Assembly (NCBI GenBank): GCA_003864495.1
Contig: ML133442.1
Span: 337,231 to 401,230 of the forward strand
Reading direction: 5' to 3'
Length of the DNA: 64,000 nt
Origin: Nemopilema nomurai
Taxonomy: Eukaryota > Cnidaria > Scyphozoa > Rhizostomeae > Rhizostomatidae
This document shows positions 21,124 through 33,400 of this stretch, piece after piece (position 1 is the first letter of the stretch; the number at the start of each line of letters is the position of its first letter). A model generated the notes under the pieces. It did no database searches. It saw only the letters and a list, made by a program, of their open reading frames with translations, and was not told the origin of the DNA. Made by a program: the position numbers and the translations under genes.

Positions 21124-24071
21124 TCAACTGCCACCAACAACACCAGAAATCCATTGTGCGTACTTTGAAACGTCGATATGAACATCAACAGCGTCTCCGA
21201 CATAACAGGAGAGTGCGGAGGAGCCCCATGTCTTCACTGCCAGAAGAGTATGGGTCTTGCTCTCTGTCTTCATCACGGGGGCTCCGTCCGACATTTGCTG
21301 CCAGACGTCACCTTTGCAGGGATTCACTGCAAGAAGAATGAATGATCAGGGAAATATATCACGTGACTAACTGCAATGGGGAGGTTGTGTTATTTTGGCT
21401 ACATTGTTATTAGGGCCCAACGTACTGTATGAATAAATCCATTCAAAGCAATAATGACGATAATAACATAAATGGTTGCGGAAAAGCGTGATAATGGAGT
21501 ATTTCTTATGCTGTAGAAGAACTAGTAACGTGCCATTTGCTTTTTGAAATAAAAAACAGCTGCTGTGTGACAGTGACGAAAAGAAATGGGGGATAGTGCC
21601 TCTTCCTTTTTTTATTTGTATGATTAATCCTGCCTATTCCAACAGCCCAACAAGTACCATAGACCTCTAAGCTTTCGAAGTCTTGCATCAAATCGCTCCA
21701 CCTCCATGCAATCTGGATATTATAAGTTGGCCAATTACCTGAACAGATGTTTTCATCGCCATAGTGGTACGATATTGCCTCCTTAACGGCCCTATCTTTG
21801 CAATTCCCGGATTTTTTCTGATTAAAGACATGTTCCATTAACTTGCCAGAGTGGTGTTCGTCAAAGATGTCGCCTTCGATCCAACGATAGCTTAACGTTT
21901 GTAAACGTTCTCTATCAGTAACTTTCGGTAGACAAACAGGATGCTTGTTTCTGATCGGCTCACTCAGCTTCAGTAGGGCAATGTCATTTTTGAAGGTGCT
22001 ATATACAAAGCTTTTATGTACCATAACTTTATTAACAGCTAACTTCGTGTTGGGTTTTCGAAATCTGACAAGAATCTGGTCAGGTTGAAGGTAGCTGCCA
22101 TCTAAAATAAAATATCAAAGTAATGTTGTCTGCTCATTAAAATCCTTCGCTGTAGGTGGAGATTGGGGGTGGAGAGTTAACAGCAAGGCACTCTCTAAAG
22201 TAGGACAGGTTTAAGTTAAAGGTCGTAACTCACCAAAGAAGACAAGACAATGTGCCACAGTCAAAACCCACTGTTCATGCACAAGGGCGCCGTGACAAAA
22301 GTACATGTTTTCATCTGTTCTCCAGAGCAGGACGTGCCAATCAGCATTATCATTATGATGACCTTCTTTACAATCAAATAAATGAACTGGTCCAGGTTGC
22401 TTGACGTCTAAAACAGAGAACTAATGCAACAATATGAATGCACTAACAGAGGTTAAAACACAGTCCTTTTTATAAGAGCCAGCAAAGTTTTGTTCAGGCT
22501 GAATGTTCTTAATTTTTTTGAAAATTATTGCTGGATTGTTGAAATTACACCCTAGTAGTTGAAATTGAAGGATTTAGCTTCCTGTTAAAAGAAACGTGAT
22601 AAAATTTTGAAATTCTAGAACGAAATAGGAAAAAGACTTACAGTGCTTGCCAAAATTATTGGCACACTTACGACAATTCTTTGACTCACGTTCACTCACC
22701 CCCCCCCCCCTTTCGAACAATGTTGTCCTGCTGCTAAACGAAGCGTCAGTTTTACACCAAACTTTTCCCCCAGACTGACTAGATGCTATACTTTGTTACC
22801 AACATTGTTTTTTTGGGGGGGGGGGGGGGGGGATGAGGGGGATTAACAACTAGTTGCGTGTCAAAGAAATGAAAAATGCAAAAACGAGACAAAATACTGA
22901 GGTGTTTCAAGGACTTTTGGCAGGCATTGTAGGTCAAAAAGGGTGAAAGCTCTGGTTTTAAATTGAGCCCAACTCAGTAGAGCACTAAGTAACAGACACC
23001 AACCCAGGGTATAAATTACAGAAATTTATGCACGGGACAATATCCTTCTCGAGAACAACGCTGGATTTGTAAAATGCATTAATGGGGGATGTAGGAATAA
23101 AAACTAAATTAGTTACACGTCATCACGAAAAATAAATAATAGAAGGGACATGTCAACAAACGTCTTTTGAAATTGAATTGTAGACTACCTTAGCAGTCAG
23201 CTTGTTTTTAATTTGTTCTTAATGTTTGAACAATTTTGTAGATCTGAGAAAAATCTAAAACGCAGGGAGAGGGGGTGTCGGAAATTCCCGGCTGAAAAAA
23301 TTTTCAGCAGAATTGATAAGGTACAATACAATTAATCTTATTACAAAGCAAAATATAACAATATGTTATGAAGAACTTAACATTCTTACAATATGTTACC
23401 TAAAATGAAAACTTGACTAAATACCACTATAGATTTATGTAGTAACACGGACAGACCTTTCTTGCAGGGCTCTGGTACCCTATAGACTACCTTCTGCCTT
23501 GTCTTTTGAGTGACAGTCTGCTGATTATCCGCGACCGTTTGTCCTCTTTCAAGCAAAAATTGTTTTTTATCACCTAGAAAAATAACGTGGAGGGTCAAAA
23601 TTGAGCATTTTTTAATTGATTTTCATTAACAATGTCGATAATTGAGAAGGGTTGTAGTAAGAATAGAGGTTGTGCTGAAAAACCTACAGGGACAGCTAGG
23701 TGCACATGCGGTACCATTCCCATAATATGGCCCAAAACACCTGCGAGTCAAAGTTGTGGGCATATTCGAGTGTGTTTCATATTCAAAGCAAATTAGATAC
23801 CAATGATCATCTGGCACTATCTTAAAGAGGCAGTAGAATTGTCGACGACAGGCGTTTGGTGGAGCTCTGATAGTGTATTCCTAGAAACAGCCAGGCCTAA
23901 GTATAAAACTGCAGATATGAAGAGAACAAGAAGTTAGTTTTTAGCAAGTCAAAGATACTTGAAAGTCACCTGGCTTAATGGGTAATGTGGTTAACGTGTT
24001 TCCGCAATGAGGGCTTCCATCGGCGATTGTCGACTTTGAATGATGCTCTCGGATAATTCTTGTACCGTGAG
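21124..24071 (-). CDS. Secreted S1-family serine protease homologue, serine site lost (5' partial)
   Basis: Six exons join in frame: 24071-23959, 23880-23688, 23573-23457, 22407-22234, 22101-21739, 21326-21124; about 386 residues. First come Cys-rich segments of unknown fold, one resembling the end of a thrombospondin type 1 repeat (TTLTRRCFGPYYGNGTAC). Then an S1 domain: HEQWVLTVAHC holds the catalytic His, NDIALLKLSEPI the catalytic Asp, then PVCLP and NICS. The expected CxGDSGGP reads CKGDVWQQMSDGAPV, so valine sits where serine should. The new N-terminus expected after activation (IVGG) is not present; the region reads HLFDCKEG. The end (LAVKTWG, YAQWISG) keeps the S1 fold pattern. I infer a non-catalytic homologue. 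Most introns are phase 1, typical of shuffled extracellular modules. A signal-peptide exon should lie at 24.1-25.2 kb but was not found. Confidence 0.8.
22641..22929. mobile_element. Tc1/mariner-type MITE with C- and G-tracts
   Basis: A 289-bp element flanked by TA on both sides (22639-22640 and 22930-22931), in an intron of the protease-like gene. The ends are inverted: CAGTGCTTGCCAAAATTATT on the left, and on the right the reverse complement of CAATGCCTGCCAAAAGTCC. There is no coding capacity. It carries a run of 12 C (22699-22710) and a run of 18 G (22815-22832), which could pair as a hairpin about 100 bp across. Confidence 0.8.
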
Positions 24072-25299
24072 CTACAAACGAGGAATGATCAGTTCTAGCA
24101 GAAACTAAACGAGCAGGTAGGTGGTGCGATTGCCCCCCTGTTTACAGTCACCATTCATCCTGTTTGTCTCTATGCTGGACCGAGGTCTGGGAGGGGCCTA
24201 GGCTCCAGTTGGTTGTTACAAAGGAGGGCTGGGAACACATTTCTATCATTAAGTTTATGCAACCAAAGACGCAACAGCATCTTAAACGTTCTGAATTTGT
24301 CCCCCCTGAGAATGAATGCTTTACCATGCAAAGGACCAGCCGCTCATCGACTTCAAAACAATCAACTTGTATCAACGCAGTTAGCTGTTGTAGAAACAGA
24401 AAAGTCGGCTTAATCATGAACAACGGCATGGTACCCACATGCTGTTACTCTGATCAGCAAAGCCTGCAGCAGCAAGAAGCTGTACCTCCAAAATACCTTC
24501 ATCTTCTAACAAACTCTGTTCATACGCACTGGTGTTTCTTCGATCCTAAGCGGAAGAAGAAAATTGCTTCCGGCCTGCTGTCTGTGCCCACAAAGGTTGT
24601 AGTCACACAAAGAGCTTCTGATGTATTTTTAAGTTACTGTTTTTGCTTTAAAGTCTCAAATAACATTAAAAGCTATTGCTTTACTGCCAAACCAGTGGAG
24701 ACGCTGAAAATTCTCTGACGGAGGAGCTGCAACTTCTGACTAGGTGATTGGAGCGAGAAAATGGAATCACAGTTACAACTTGACCCACAAACATAAATAC
24801 TATGACAAGAAACGAATTTACCAACAAGAATCAGCAGCTACTTGGAGCTGGATTTTTTTTGCTCGAAAAGACTTTCAGACTGAATCACAAAATATGAAAA
24901 ATGTTTACTCTGCTTGGTCTGAATTGATTAACCAATCGTCTTTGCAACTGGGGTACAATAATGAAGTACCAGTGGGTGTGTTGTAAACCCTTTATGGAGA
25001 AAAAGCCCTGACATCATTATAGTAAACGCCGTCCATTTTCTTTGTCTCTTTCAAAAGCAAGCAATAGCCACGGAACTCTTTTGCTGATATCAGCACCCGG
25101 AAGGTATAGGCATGATTCAACCTGATTCAACCACATTTTCCTCTTTGTTTCTTGATTACGTCATCGATAATGAAGGGGGAGCTAAACTGCTTGCGTCAGC
25201 AGCAACAACACAACAGAGGATTTTATCATGATGGCGGAAGTTTAGCGTCTTGAGGTGTTTTATACAGAAGGATTCGTTTTCAATCAATCAGAACCAAAA
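24072..25299. other. Interval between divergent protease-like gene and CHMP2B
   Basis: The missing first exon(s) of the minus-strand protease-like gene and the CHMP2B promoter are both expected here. Both strands stay open for long stretches near 24.15-24.72 kb (+ 184 codons, - 97 codons). Neither has a splice donor in the phase needed to join the exon at 24071, so I did not call them. Confidence 0.4.
25224..25245 (+). promoter_or_regulatory. YY1/ETS-like site or micro-uORF upstream of CHMP2B
   Basis: TATCATGATGGCGGAAGTTTAG lies about 60 bp before the CHMP2B ATG. It combines a YY1-like ATGGCGG with an ETS-like CGGAAGT core, typical of housekeeping start regions. If transcription starts upstream of it, the same bases form a five-codon upstream frame (M-M-A-E-V-stop). 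Confidence 0.35.
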
Positions 25300-28200
25300 A
25301 TGTTTTCGAAAAAGCCAAATCCAAAAGGTAATGCAATGCGCAGTTATTGATTGCAGTTAATTTTGCCTTTTTAGCTAATGATATTTCTACACTACCGTTC
25401 AAAAAGTTTTGGGACAATTCGAAATTTCGAAAGACGCTTATGATAAAAGCTTTAAAAAACATGAATTTGATCCTATCTTATGAAGTACGACAACCGGCTA
25501 TTTCCATGTAACTTTCATAAGACATTGTCCATGTTTCGAAGTATTTCAATTTCGCCACATTATTCGAGAATTATTAACCCTAAAAATTTTCTAGGCCAGA
25601 AACATGAACATGGAGGTTATCAACGTGAAATATCATACCAGAAGCGCCTGGAAATTATCTTTTATAAAAGTAATGGTAAAAGCTACCAGCAAACTGCATA
25701 AATTGTGAGCTGCTCAAAGAATGCAGCTTTTGCTGTATGCAAAAAGTTCCTTCAATTTAGAACCATGAAAAATTTGCCAAGGGTTAGCAGACTGAAGAAG
25801 TTTTAGACGCCAAGACATGAGAGATCTTTATTGAGAGATCGAAAAACAGAATACATCTTGATTAATTTGCTAGAAGGTCAAAGCGCGGAGGTTTCAAATT
25901 CCTTTAATTAATTGTAATGAATAAAGAGTGCTGAAATTTTGCAACTTGTTGATGCTTTTACCATTTTAAAGGATAATAGGAGTGTTTCAAAAGATACATT
26001 TTTTGAGCGCCTTAAATTGTTTTCATTCGCCAGTAGATTGGAAACTTCGAATTGTCTCAAGACTTTTTGAACAGTAGTGTAGTTTAGATCGCGAAAAGAA
26101 GCTGCTTTTCATTTGATTATTTTGAATTCTATTGATGGTGGAAATTCTCATTGGCTGATGCTTGAAGTTTCAAAGTTTGCATAAGATGCAGAGTCAGTTA
26201 CATTTTCAATGTACTAATTCTTCATTTTGGCTTGATGTCGCTGATGAGAGAAAGTTCTTGCTATCTACGGATCTTGCTATCTCAATAATGAACTTCAGAC
26301 ATGATGTTTTAATTTCGAATTAGTTTACAATGAAAATTTTATTTTGTTTGGACCAATCAGTCACAAGTTACCTTTTTGTAATATTTAGATATTTCTTGTA
26401 ATGAAATCTCACACGAAAAAATTCTCTGCATTGCAAAAGCCAAATTCTATTGAGTTTATTGGCAAATCTAAATTTATTAAAATGAGTTAATTTGATTAAT
26501 TTCAACATGACAACTTCAATTCTATGATTCAGTTTCACTAAATGTTGAAGTTGCCTGGAACATAGAATGCACAGTTTTTCCATATCAACTCCAGGATGAA
26601 ATCCATTCCCTACCAGATATCTTTGGCGAGCTACATTGATTCCACATTGGTATCAACTTGTCTGTGTCATACCCAATCGCTTCAAATAACCATTGGGTAA
26701 TGCAGTTCAGGATATAACTTTCTCCATGTCAGCCTACGCTAAATTTTTTTATATAATATTTGACAGCGAACTTTTTCTTATAAATATCCTATAAATAAAA
26801 TCCAATTCTATTAAACTTTTGTCATGTCAAGATGTATTTAGAGCTGATACCTTACAATTTATTTATAAATTATTTTTTCTAGAGCAAATGAAGCAGCAAA
26901 AAAGGCAACTCAATAAAGTTCAACGGGAAATGACCAGAGATAGGGGTGCACTTGAGAGACAAGAAAAACAATTGGTACAATAATTGTCTTTGATTGCCTT
27001 ATATGTCTAATATACTTTTTATTATTTTTCTACCTTTCACTTATATCTGATTGCTTTTATAAGACAAGAACGCTAAAAGTTTAGATATTATTAGAAAATC
27101 TCCTAATCACAAAATGCAACTTTTACCTCAATTTTGGGAAGCACAAGCATTTACAGAGAAATAAAATTAACTTCAAAATCAAGTTTATTGGTATTGTAGG
27201 TTTTCTTTAGATGAAACTACTTCAAAAATCATAATAAAAACTCACATTATTTATCTATAGTAGTAATTTTACATGTATTTGAAGAAGGATGTTTCATTGA
27301 GTTGATGAAAAATCATTACACTGACTTATATATTATATATTTAAAAGTTATAATATATTTGATATCCTAGAGTATAATATTTTCCATGGTTTTTTTTGTA
27401 AAAGGACTTTAAATGGTAGACACCTTTACAATTTTATCCTGTTTTTTACTTGAATTTTCAAAGTTTGTGCATGATCAGTCATTTAAAAAATTGTTTTTTT
27501 GAATCTCTTTGTTTTTTTGTTGGCTCTCATTTTTCAACATAAAGCAACAAATTTACCCTATAAACCCTATTTTTGAGTTTATTCCTCTTTTTTCCATAGG
27601 AAAATGAAATTAAGAAGGCGGCAAAAGCAGGCAACAAACAGGTATTTGTGGTGTCAAGACTTTGAATTTTCCTTGATGGGGTAATGTTTAGGTATTCTGT
27701 TTGTTACTTAGCTAATAACTAATGAGTACATACGCTAAGGGTCTGTCATTGATTCCTGATTTCCACTGAATGTCCCTATTCATGCAAAGCTGTCTTGACC
27801 TTCAGCATGAGCATAATCACAAATTTGCTGCAAAATGAAGTTTGGCCATTGCAAGCAGTTTGATTTTCATGAAATTAGATCTACTGCTTAATGACAAAGC
27901 CAGTACATGATGGCCAGCATATTTTTCATAAAGAAAATGTTTAGTAGAATTGGTCTGCTTTCACTGCAGAAGAGGTATCACTAGGTATTCAGCAAAATAT
28001 TGATAATATTTTGTTCTTCAAGGTAAATATGCATTAATCCATTCTTTTTGCTGTCTGTCATTAAAAGCCTTATGATGTGCTTCAGTTCTGATGTGATGGC
28101 AAAGCTAGATGTGCTTCAGTTCTGATGATACAGTTATTAGGTGCTACTGGGAATTTCATGCCCAATACACGCATATGGCATCACATTGTTTTTCTATTCT

Positions 28201-29523
28201 CAAAGCTTGCAACCACATTGGCAAAACAGCTGGTACAATTACGCAAAACAAAGACCCGCAACATTGCAGCTAGTGGCAAGATAACAGCTGTTGGTCACCA
28301 AGCAACAGCCATGCAAGCTACACACAAAATGGCTGGTTCAATGCAAACAGCAACTCAGGTTTGCTAACTCATTAGCAAAAAAAATGTTTAGATATCCTTT
28401 TAATATGATGGTGTGGTCCAGGAATATATAGGAATACCAGTTTTTGTCAATGTTTTTGGAAATACTGTACCTTATGATGTGAAAATTACACCATTGGATT
28501 GAATGCACTGGTCTGCTGGGTACCATACTGATGTTTGATATTTCAAAAATTCAGCAATTTATAACGCTTCTGATTCAATCTCCTGATATTTTACCTAACA
28601 ATGTATTTTGAAATAGTTATTAATTTCTGATCTGCTTTAAACATATTTTGCAATCAGGCTATGGGTGAGGTGAATAAGCAAATATCACCACAAGAATTGG
28701 CCAGAACACTCCAAAACTTTGAGAAGGAGTCTGCAAAAATGGATATGTCAGAAGAAATGAGTAAGTTATGCTTCTACCATTTTTTTATGAATGAAAAACT
28801 GCCTTTTGATAACCTTTGCTTTGTTCATTCAAAAAATGCTTCTCTTCGCCATTAATAACTTTTTATCTCTCTAGTAAATGATACATTAGAATCTGTCTTT
28901 GATGAATCTGGAGATGAAGAGGAACAGGACGCCATTGTCAATCAGGTTTTGGATGAAATTGGCATTGAAATCACTGGAAAGGTATAGTGCACTGCATGGT
29001 CTTGTAAAATATTTACTTTGCATTGAAATCCTAAGATTACAAATACAAATAATGACAGCTCAGATACAATGTCTTCTGCAAGGAATAAATAGCAGCACCC
29101 TATGAGTTTTGAAGAAGAGACAGTATCTAATGTGAAATTCTTGATAGGTAGTCACTACACAAAAATAAAAGCTTTTATAGGAAGAAAAATGGCACAGTAA
29201 GCCAAATCATATTGCTTTTCTGCTCCAGCAAGTAGTGCAGCTATCACTGAAGGCATCTATGGCAATACTTGGGGTATGCAAAATTTGGCAAAATAAATAG
29301 TTTAAGTATGTGATTATGCTGTTTTGAAATTTGTATAAATAGGGGGAACATGGATTTTCTTGTTGATTAACTGACTAGAAACCCTCAGCAAACAAAACTT
29401 CTGTTTTATTTTCAGCTTGCAGGTGCCCCAGTTGCCTCTAGATCATTGCCAAAGGCTTCCAAAGTCACCTCAGATGAAGATAAAGAAATTGAAGACATGC
29501 TTGCAAAATTAAAAGCAACATAA
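25300..29523 (+). CDS. CHMP2B: Charged multivesicular body protein 2b (ESCRT-III subunit)
   Basis: Seven exons join in frame: 25300-25327, 26883-26974, 27600-27641, 28206-28358, 28658-28760, 28875-28981, 29416-29523; 210 residues (human 213). CHMP2B is a late ESCRT-III subunit that co-polymerises on endosomal membranes and recruits VPS4 for membrane scission. Seen: a basic N-terminus MFSKKPNPK; the helical core with MTRDRGALERQEKQ (human IIRDRAALEKQEKQ), LAKQLVQLRKTKTR and FEKESAKMDMSEEM; the strongly conserved NQVLDEIGIEITGK (human NQVLDEIGIEISGK); and an acidic C-terminal helix EIEDMLAKLKAT in the position of the VPS4-binding MIM. NQVLDEIGIEI and the tail separate it from CHMP2A. The N-terminus is two residues shorter than human. 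Confidence 0.95.
25390..26079 (+). mobile_element. Decayed Tc1/mariner-like element, copy 2, in CHMP2B intron 1
   Basis: A 690-bp relative of the copy at 18.7 kb, flanked by TA (25388-25389 and 26080-26081). Termini are CACTACCGTTCAAAAAG on the left, with the inverted end TTTTTGAACAGTAGTG on the right. The transposase remnant reads YKSNGKSYQQTA, then an in-frame stop, and continues with NAAFAVCKKF and a second stop before TPRHERSLLRD. It keeps the same truncated structure as copy 1, so the internal deletion predates the spread of this subfamily. It is inert and spliced out with the intron. Confidence 0.9.
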
Positions 29524-30412
29524 CATAGATCAAGGATTACTAAGCATATTTATTTCAGGACAGTAATTCTTTTACAATTTAGTTTTACTTTTTTTTAAAA
29601 AAGACACCAAGTAATGTAATTGTTCTCATTGCAAATTAACGTTCTTTAAAATTCAAGTTGAAACTATCAATTTTTTTCTAAATAGCTGCATTTGACTTGC
29701 TGATTGACTGACAATGAATGTAAAACTGGTATTGAGTAGACTGTCATTGGCCCAAGTATTAATTGACCGTAAAGATCGAACTGCTACCAAAACAATGATA
29801 TCTACCATTAGAAAATTATAGCATCATTAGAGATTCATTTCCCATAACACAACCCAGGCATGTATGAAATTTTATTCAAGAAAATGTCATATTGCGTTAA
29901 TGATGAGGAAAATAATGCACAACAGAAGACACTAAAATTAATGGTGAGAAATAGTTGTTGTTTAAATGTGCACACAGCACAATTTCAATGATATGTAAAG
30001 GCAAGGACAAAATTTCAATCTCTGTACTTCACAAAGTGCAACAAATAACGAATGAATATTATAGGTTGAATTAAGCCTTGAGCCATGCTAATCCTTTAAC
30101 TTTATGATTGATGCTGGATTAAAAAAATCGCTTTTGCAGACGAGTTGAAACATCTGCTGGGCACTTCTTTCTAGATCACTGCCCTTATTTGCTGTTGTTT
30201 ATAGATGTATAATTTCTGTTTCAATGCAAGGAATAACAGTGCATGAAGTGGCTTTTTATCCTTGAATCAACTGGACTTAACACTTATTTGCTCACTGAAT
30301 CCTTTGCTCTCTTGGATGTGGTGGCATGGTCAGTTAACAAGACTGTAGCTTACACAACCTCGATGGACAGCATTACACAACAATGCAAGTACCATGGCAG
30401 AAAGCTCCGGTC
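29524..30412. other. Interval between convergent CHMP2B and SUPT3H
   Basis: Holds the 3' UTRs of both genes, which point at each other. On the minus strand AATAAA occurs at 29871-29876 and at 29549-29554. I saw no AATAAA for CHMP2B on the plus strand close to its stop. The transcripts may therefore overlap. Confidence 0.4.
29871..29876 (-). terminator. Candidate SUPT3H polyadenylation signal
   Basis: AATAAA on the minus strand, about 540 nt past the proposed SUPT3H stop codon. Only the hexamer was identified; the alternative at 29549-29554 lies inside the likely CHMP2B 3' UTR. Confidence 0.3.
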
Positions 30413-33400
30413 TCAGGCACAAGGGACCTCAAGATCGAGAGGTGCATTTGACTGTTTCCAGTGTAACTGCAAGTTATAAGCATAGTGTTCTCTGACCCAA
30501 TGAGGGGCGTGAGTAGCTCTAAGAAAAAGGAGACATATTGATAGTCAACAAGTTGCAAATAAAGGGCTTCTCTACACAAGACTAATCATGATTGCACTGA
30601 TCAGTGGTTTAAAAAACTGTCAATGTAAATGCAGTATGCTTATTACATTATATGCTTCCTCACCCAAAATGTGCACAAAACTCCACTTCTGCACAAAAAC
30701 ATTGGGTCTTTGGACAACCAACAATTATGCAATCAAATTCTCAGCAAAAATACAAAACCTTACATTTAAGATACTATCATGCTTTATCAAACTATGTAGG
30801 GGCAACAGGCATTTCTTTTGAATCTGCATTTTGTGCAGAGCAAACAAAAACTAAAGGCCTGTGAGAATAGCGCATGACTGGCTGACTAACGATCAGTTAA
30901 TCCGCAACTGGCAATTTATTTTGTCAGCTGGCCATACTCCGATGTTTGTACTCTGGCGAATATCGGACGAAAAGTACTTCAGTATGCGGAAAGCATGCTC
31001 AGCTGTTTATCACGGTCATGAAGTTTTGCACTACAAAATATCAGTTAACCTAATCCGTTTACTGTGACTTAAAATGATAGATGGACCCGGGGCTCAATTT
31101 GTATTTCGTGAATTCGAAATAAACATTGCGACAGTGTAAAGTAGGTTCTCACCGAGAACGGGGTCATGGCACCATGGCTTTGAAAATAGCGACGCATTGC
31201 CTCGCGGATATGACCGGGTTGAATATTGTCAATTGTTGGTTCAATGCTACTTGCGTAACCGAACTGAAAAATAAGAAACCACATTGTGTTACCGGAGCGT
31301 CATCAAAATATCATTCAAAGATATGTAAAAGACAATTAATTGAAATTCCTTCAATGAAAACTTAATGATAGCAAAAACAAAACAGCTGCGTAAATGTCTT
31401 AAATAACTCATCATAACTTTCAAAACCCCAAAACCTACCCAACAAGCATTGGCACGTGATAAAATACTACTTGCATATGCATTTAGGTTGCAATTCCAAA
31501 AAACGTAGCATTGATAACAAGAAAAAGAGACGAGTGGACCGAAATTTCCCACTAAGCAATTTTTACTAGCAGGACCGACATTTGCATAGCGGGAGCAGTT
31601 GACACACCCACTCCCTCCCCCCCCTAAGAATTTTCGCTTCGAATGTTGATTAGGGCGTGAAATTAACCTGGGGAATATCTCTCTGCCTGTATCTACACAT
31701 CCTCATATGCAATTTGACAAAAATTAATCACCAGATTTCATAATAATATATAGATGGCTTGCAGGGAGATTTATTCTGCATAACAAATTGGTGGAATTCC
31801 TTATACAAATAGAAATAAAAGCACGACAATCTGATTTATAAGCCACGAACGTGAGTGGTCGGCTCCTCAAGAAACAATTATAGGTATTTAATAAGATCTG
31901 AGTAAGTATGTTAACGACCATTGTTTCTTGAAGGTTCCAATGTTAATTTTGGCTCGGTTATTACAAGATCCTGAAATAAGGAAGATCTAGCCTGCAAAAA
32001 TCTTGTCAAGTTACCCAATAATCCAGAGCTTCTCCACGCAATGATATCAAATTTAAAAAGAAAGATACACCATCTTATGAACAAAGGAGACTCGACTGGC
32101 ACCTGTCTTAAAAGGACATCCTATCAACCCTCTCTGGACCATTGCAACAACGACGCCACTCAACTCAAAGGCTCTATTTCTTTCGCCCTGAATACTTGAA
32201 TGGTCAGGAATAGAGTTGTGAAACAATAAAAGCTGCGTAGCTTTTAAAAAAATCGTAAATTGTCTTCGTTCGCTTTCTGTAGGAAAAAACCTGAAAATGA
32301 TCTTTTTGCATTGGCCTGACTGAAACTGAATTTCAAGATTTTGCAAAAGTATCGATGTGCAGTTAGCCTTGTCGGTAGCCCTCTTTTGCCCCCCTTATTT
32401 CGCACACTCAGCCCCCTTCATCCTCATTACTGCTGTCAAAATCTCTGGCCCTCTCCCTTTCTGGATGTCCGTCCACCAACTTCCATCATACACATTTTTC
32501 ATAAGAATGAAGTCAATAAGAATATTGTGGCTGAAAATTGCTAAATTATAAGAATAATCTAAGAATAGTTTTAGGCTCAACTTTCATCAAGACAAAAATT
32601 TCTCCTTAATCCGAGTTTTCTCCGAAAGCAAAACAACTGTCACTTTGACGCTATAAATACATAATGTTTAAAAATATATACAGCCACTCTGTTATTGTGA
32701 AAAGATGTAGGATTTTGCAATGTTTTGTTTGTTTTTGTTGAAATTTATGATGAAGCAACAGATAAAAAAGTTTGAATATTCTTCTTTGATCTTAAGGCAA
32801 ATTTACACATTGTGCTGGGCAGGAATAACTTAAGAATATTCTTAGGCTCAATATCGAAAATTCTTAAAAGAAACTTGAGACTCGTCAAAATTCAGGCTTT
32901 CTTATTAAAAAACTGTGTACCTCACGAAATGCTGGAAGCCCAGAACATGGCGTCTGCGCTAGCACGTTTGATTATGGGCCCTGGGCACACTTATACCTTA
33001 AGTTACTCTAATCGTTTGTATTAATGATTGAGGCTGGTTAGAGATGCGCCAAACGACCTCGTATTTTTACGACCGGGCATTGTGAGAGAACAGCTGGCAA
33101 GGTCATTAAAGTAAGCGAAAAAAGATTATCTATAATCGGTTAGTTACAGCAAAATAACACTTTTCTTTTGGATAATTGAACAGTTGAAATATTCAGTCTA
33201 AAGTCAATGGACAGTGAATATTATTGGTATCTAAAGAGCAATTTAAACTTTATTGCAAAAAGGAAATTAGATAACAACATTAGTTCAAAACAATCTAAAT
33301 GAGCGGAGCTTGCTAAAGTAATGAGTGATTTTGTGAAAAATTCCGAGAGGGAAACGGAAATAAATTTGCCAGCCACTGTATTTATTCTTCACTGCCACCC

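Noticed and set aside
24164..24718. Plus-strand open frame of 184 codons, with a 97-codon frame opposite it
   Set aside because: No recognised domain. The minus-strand frame has no donor in the phase needed to supply the missing first exon of the protease-like gene. Both could be chance.
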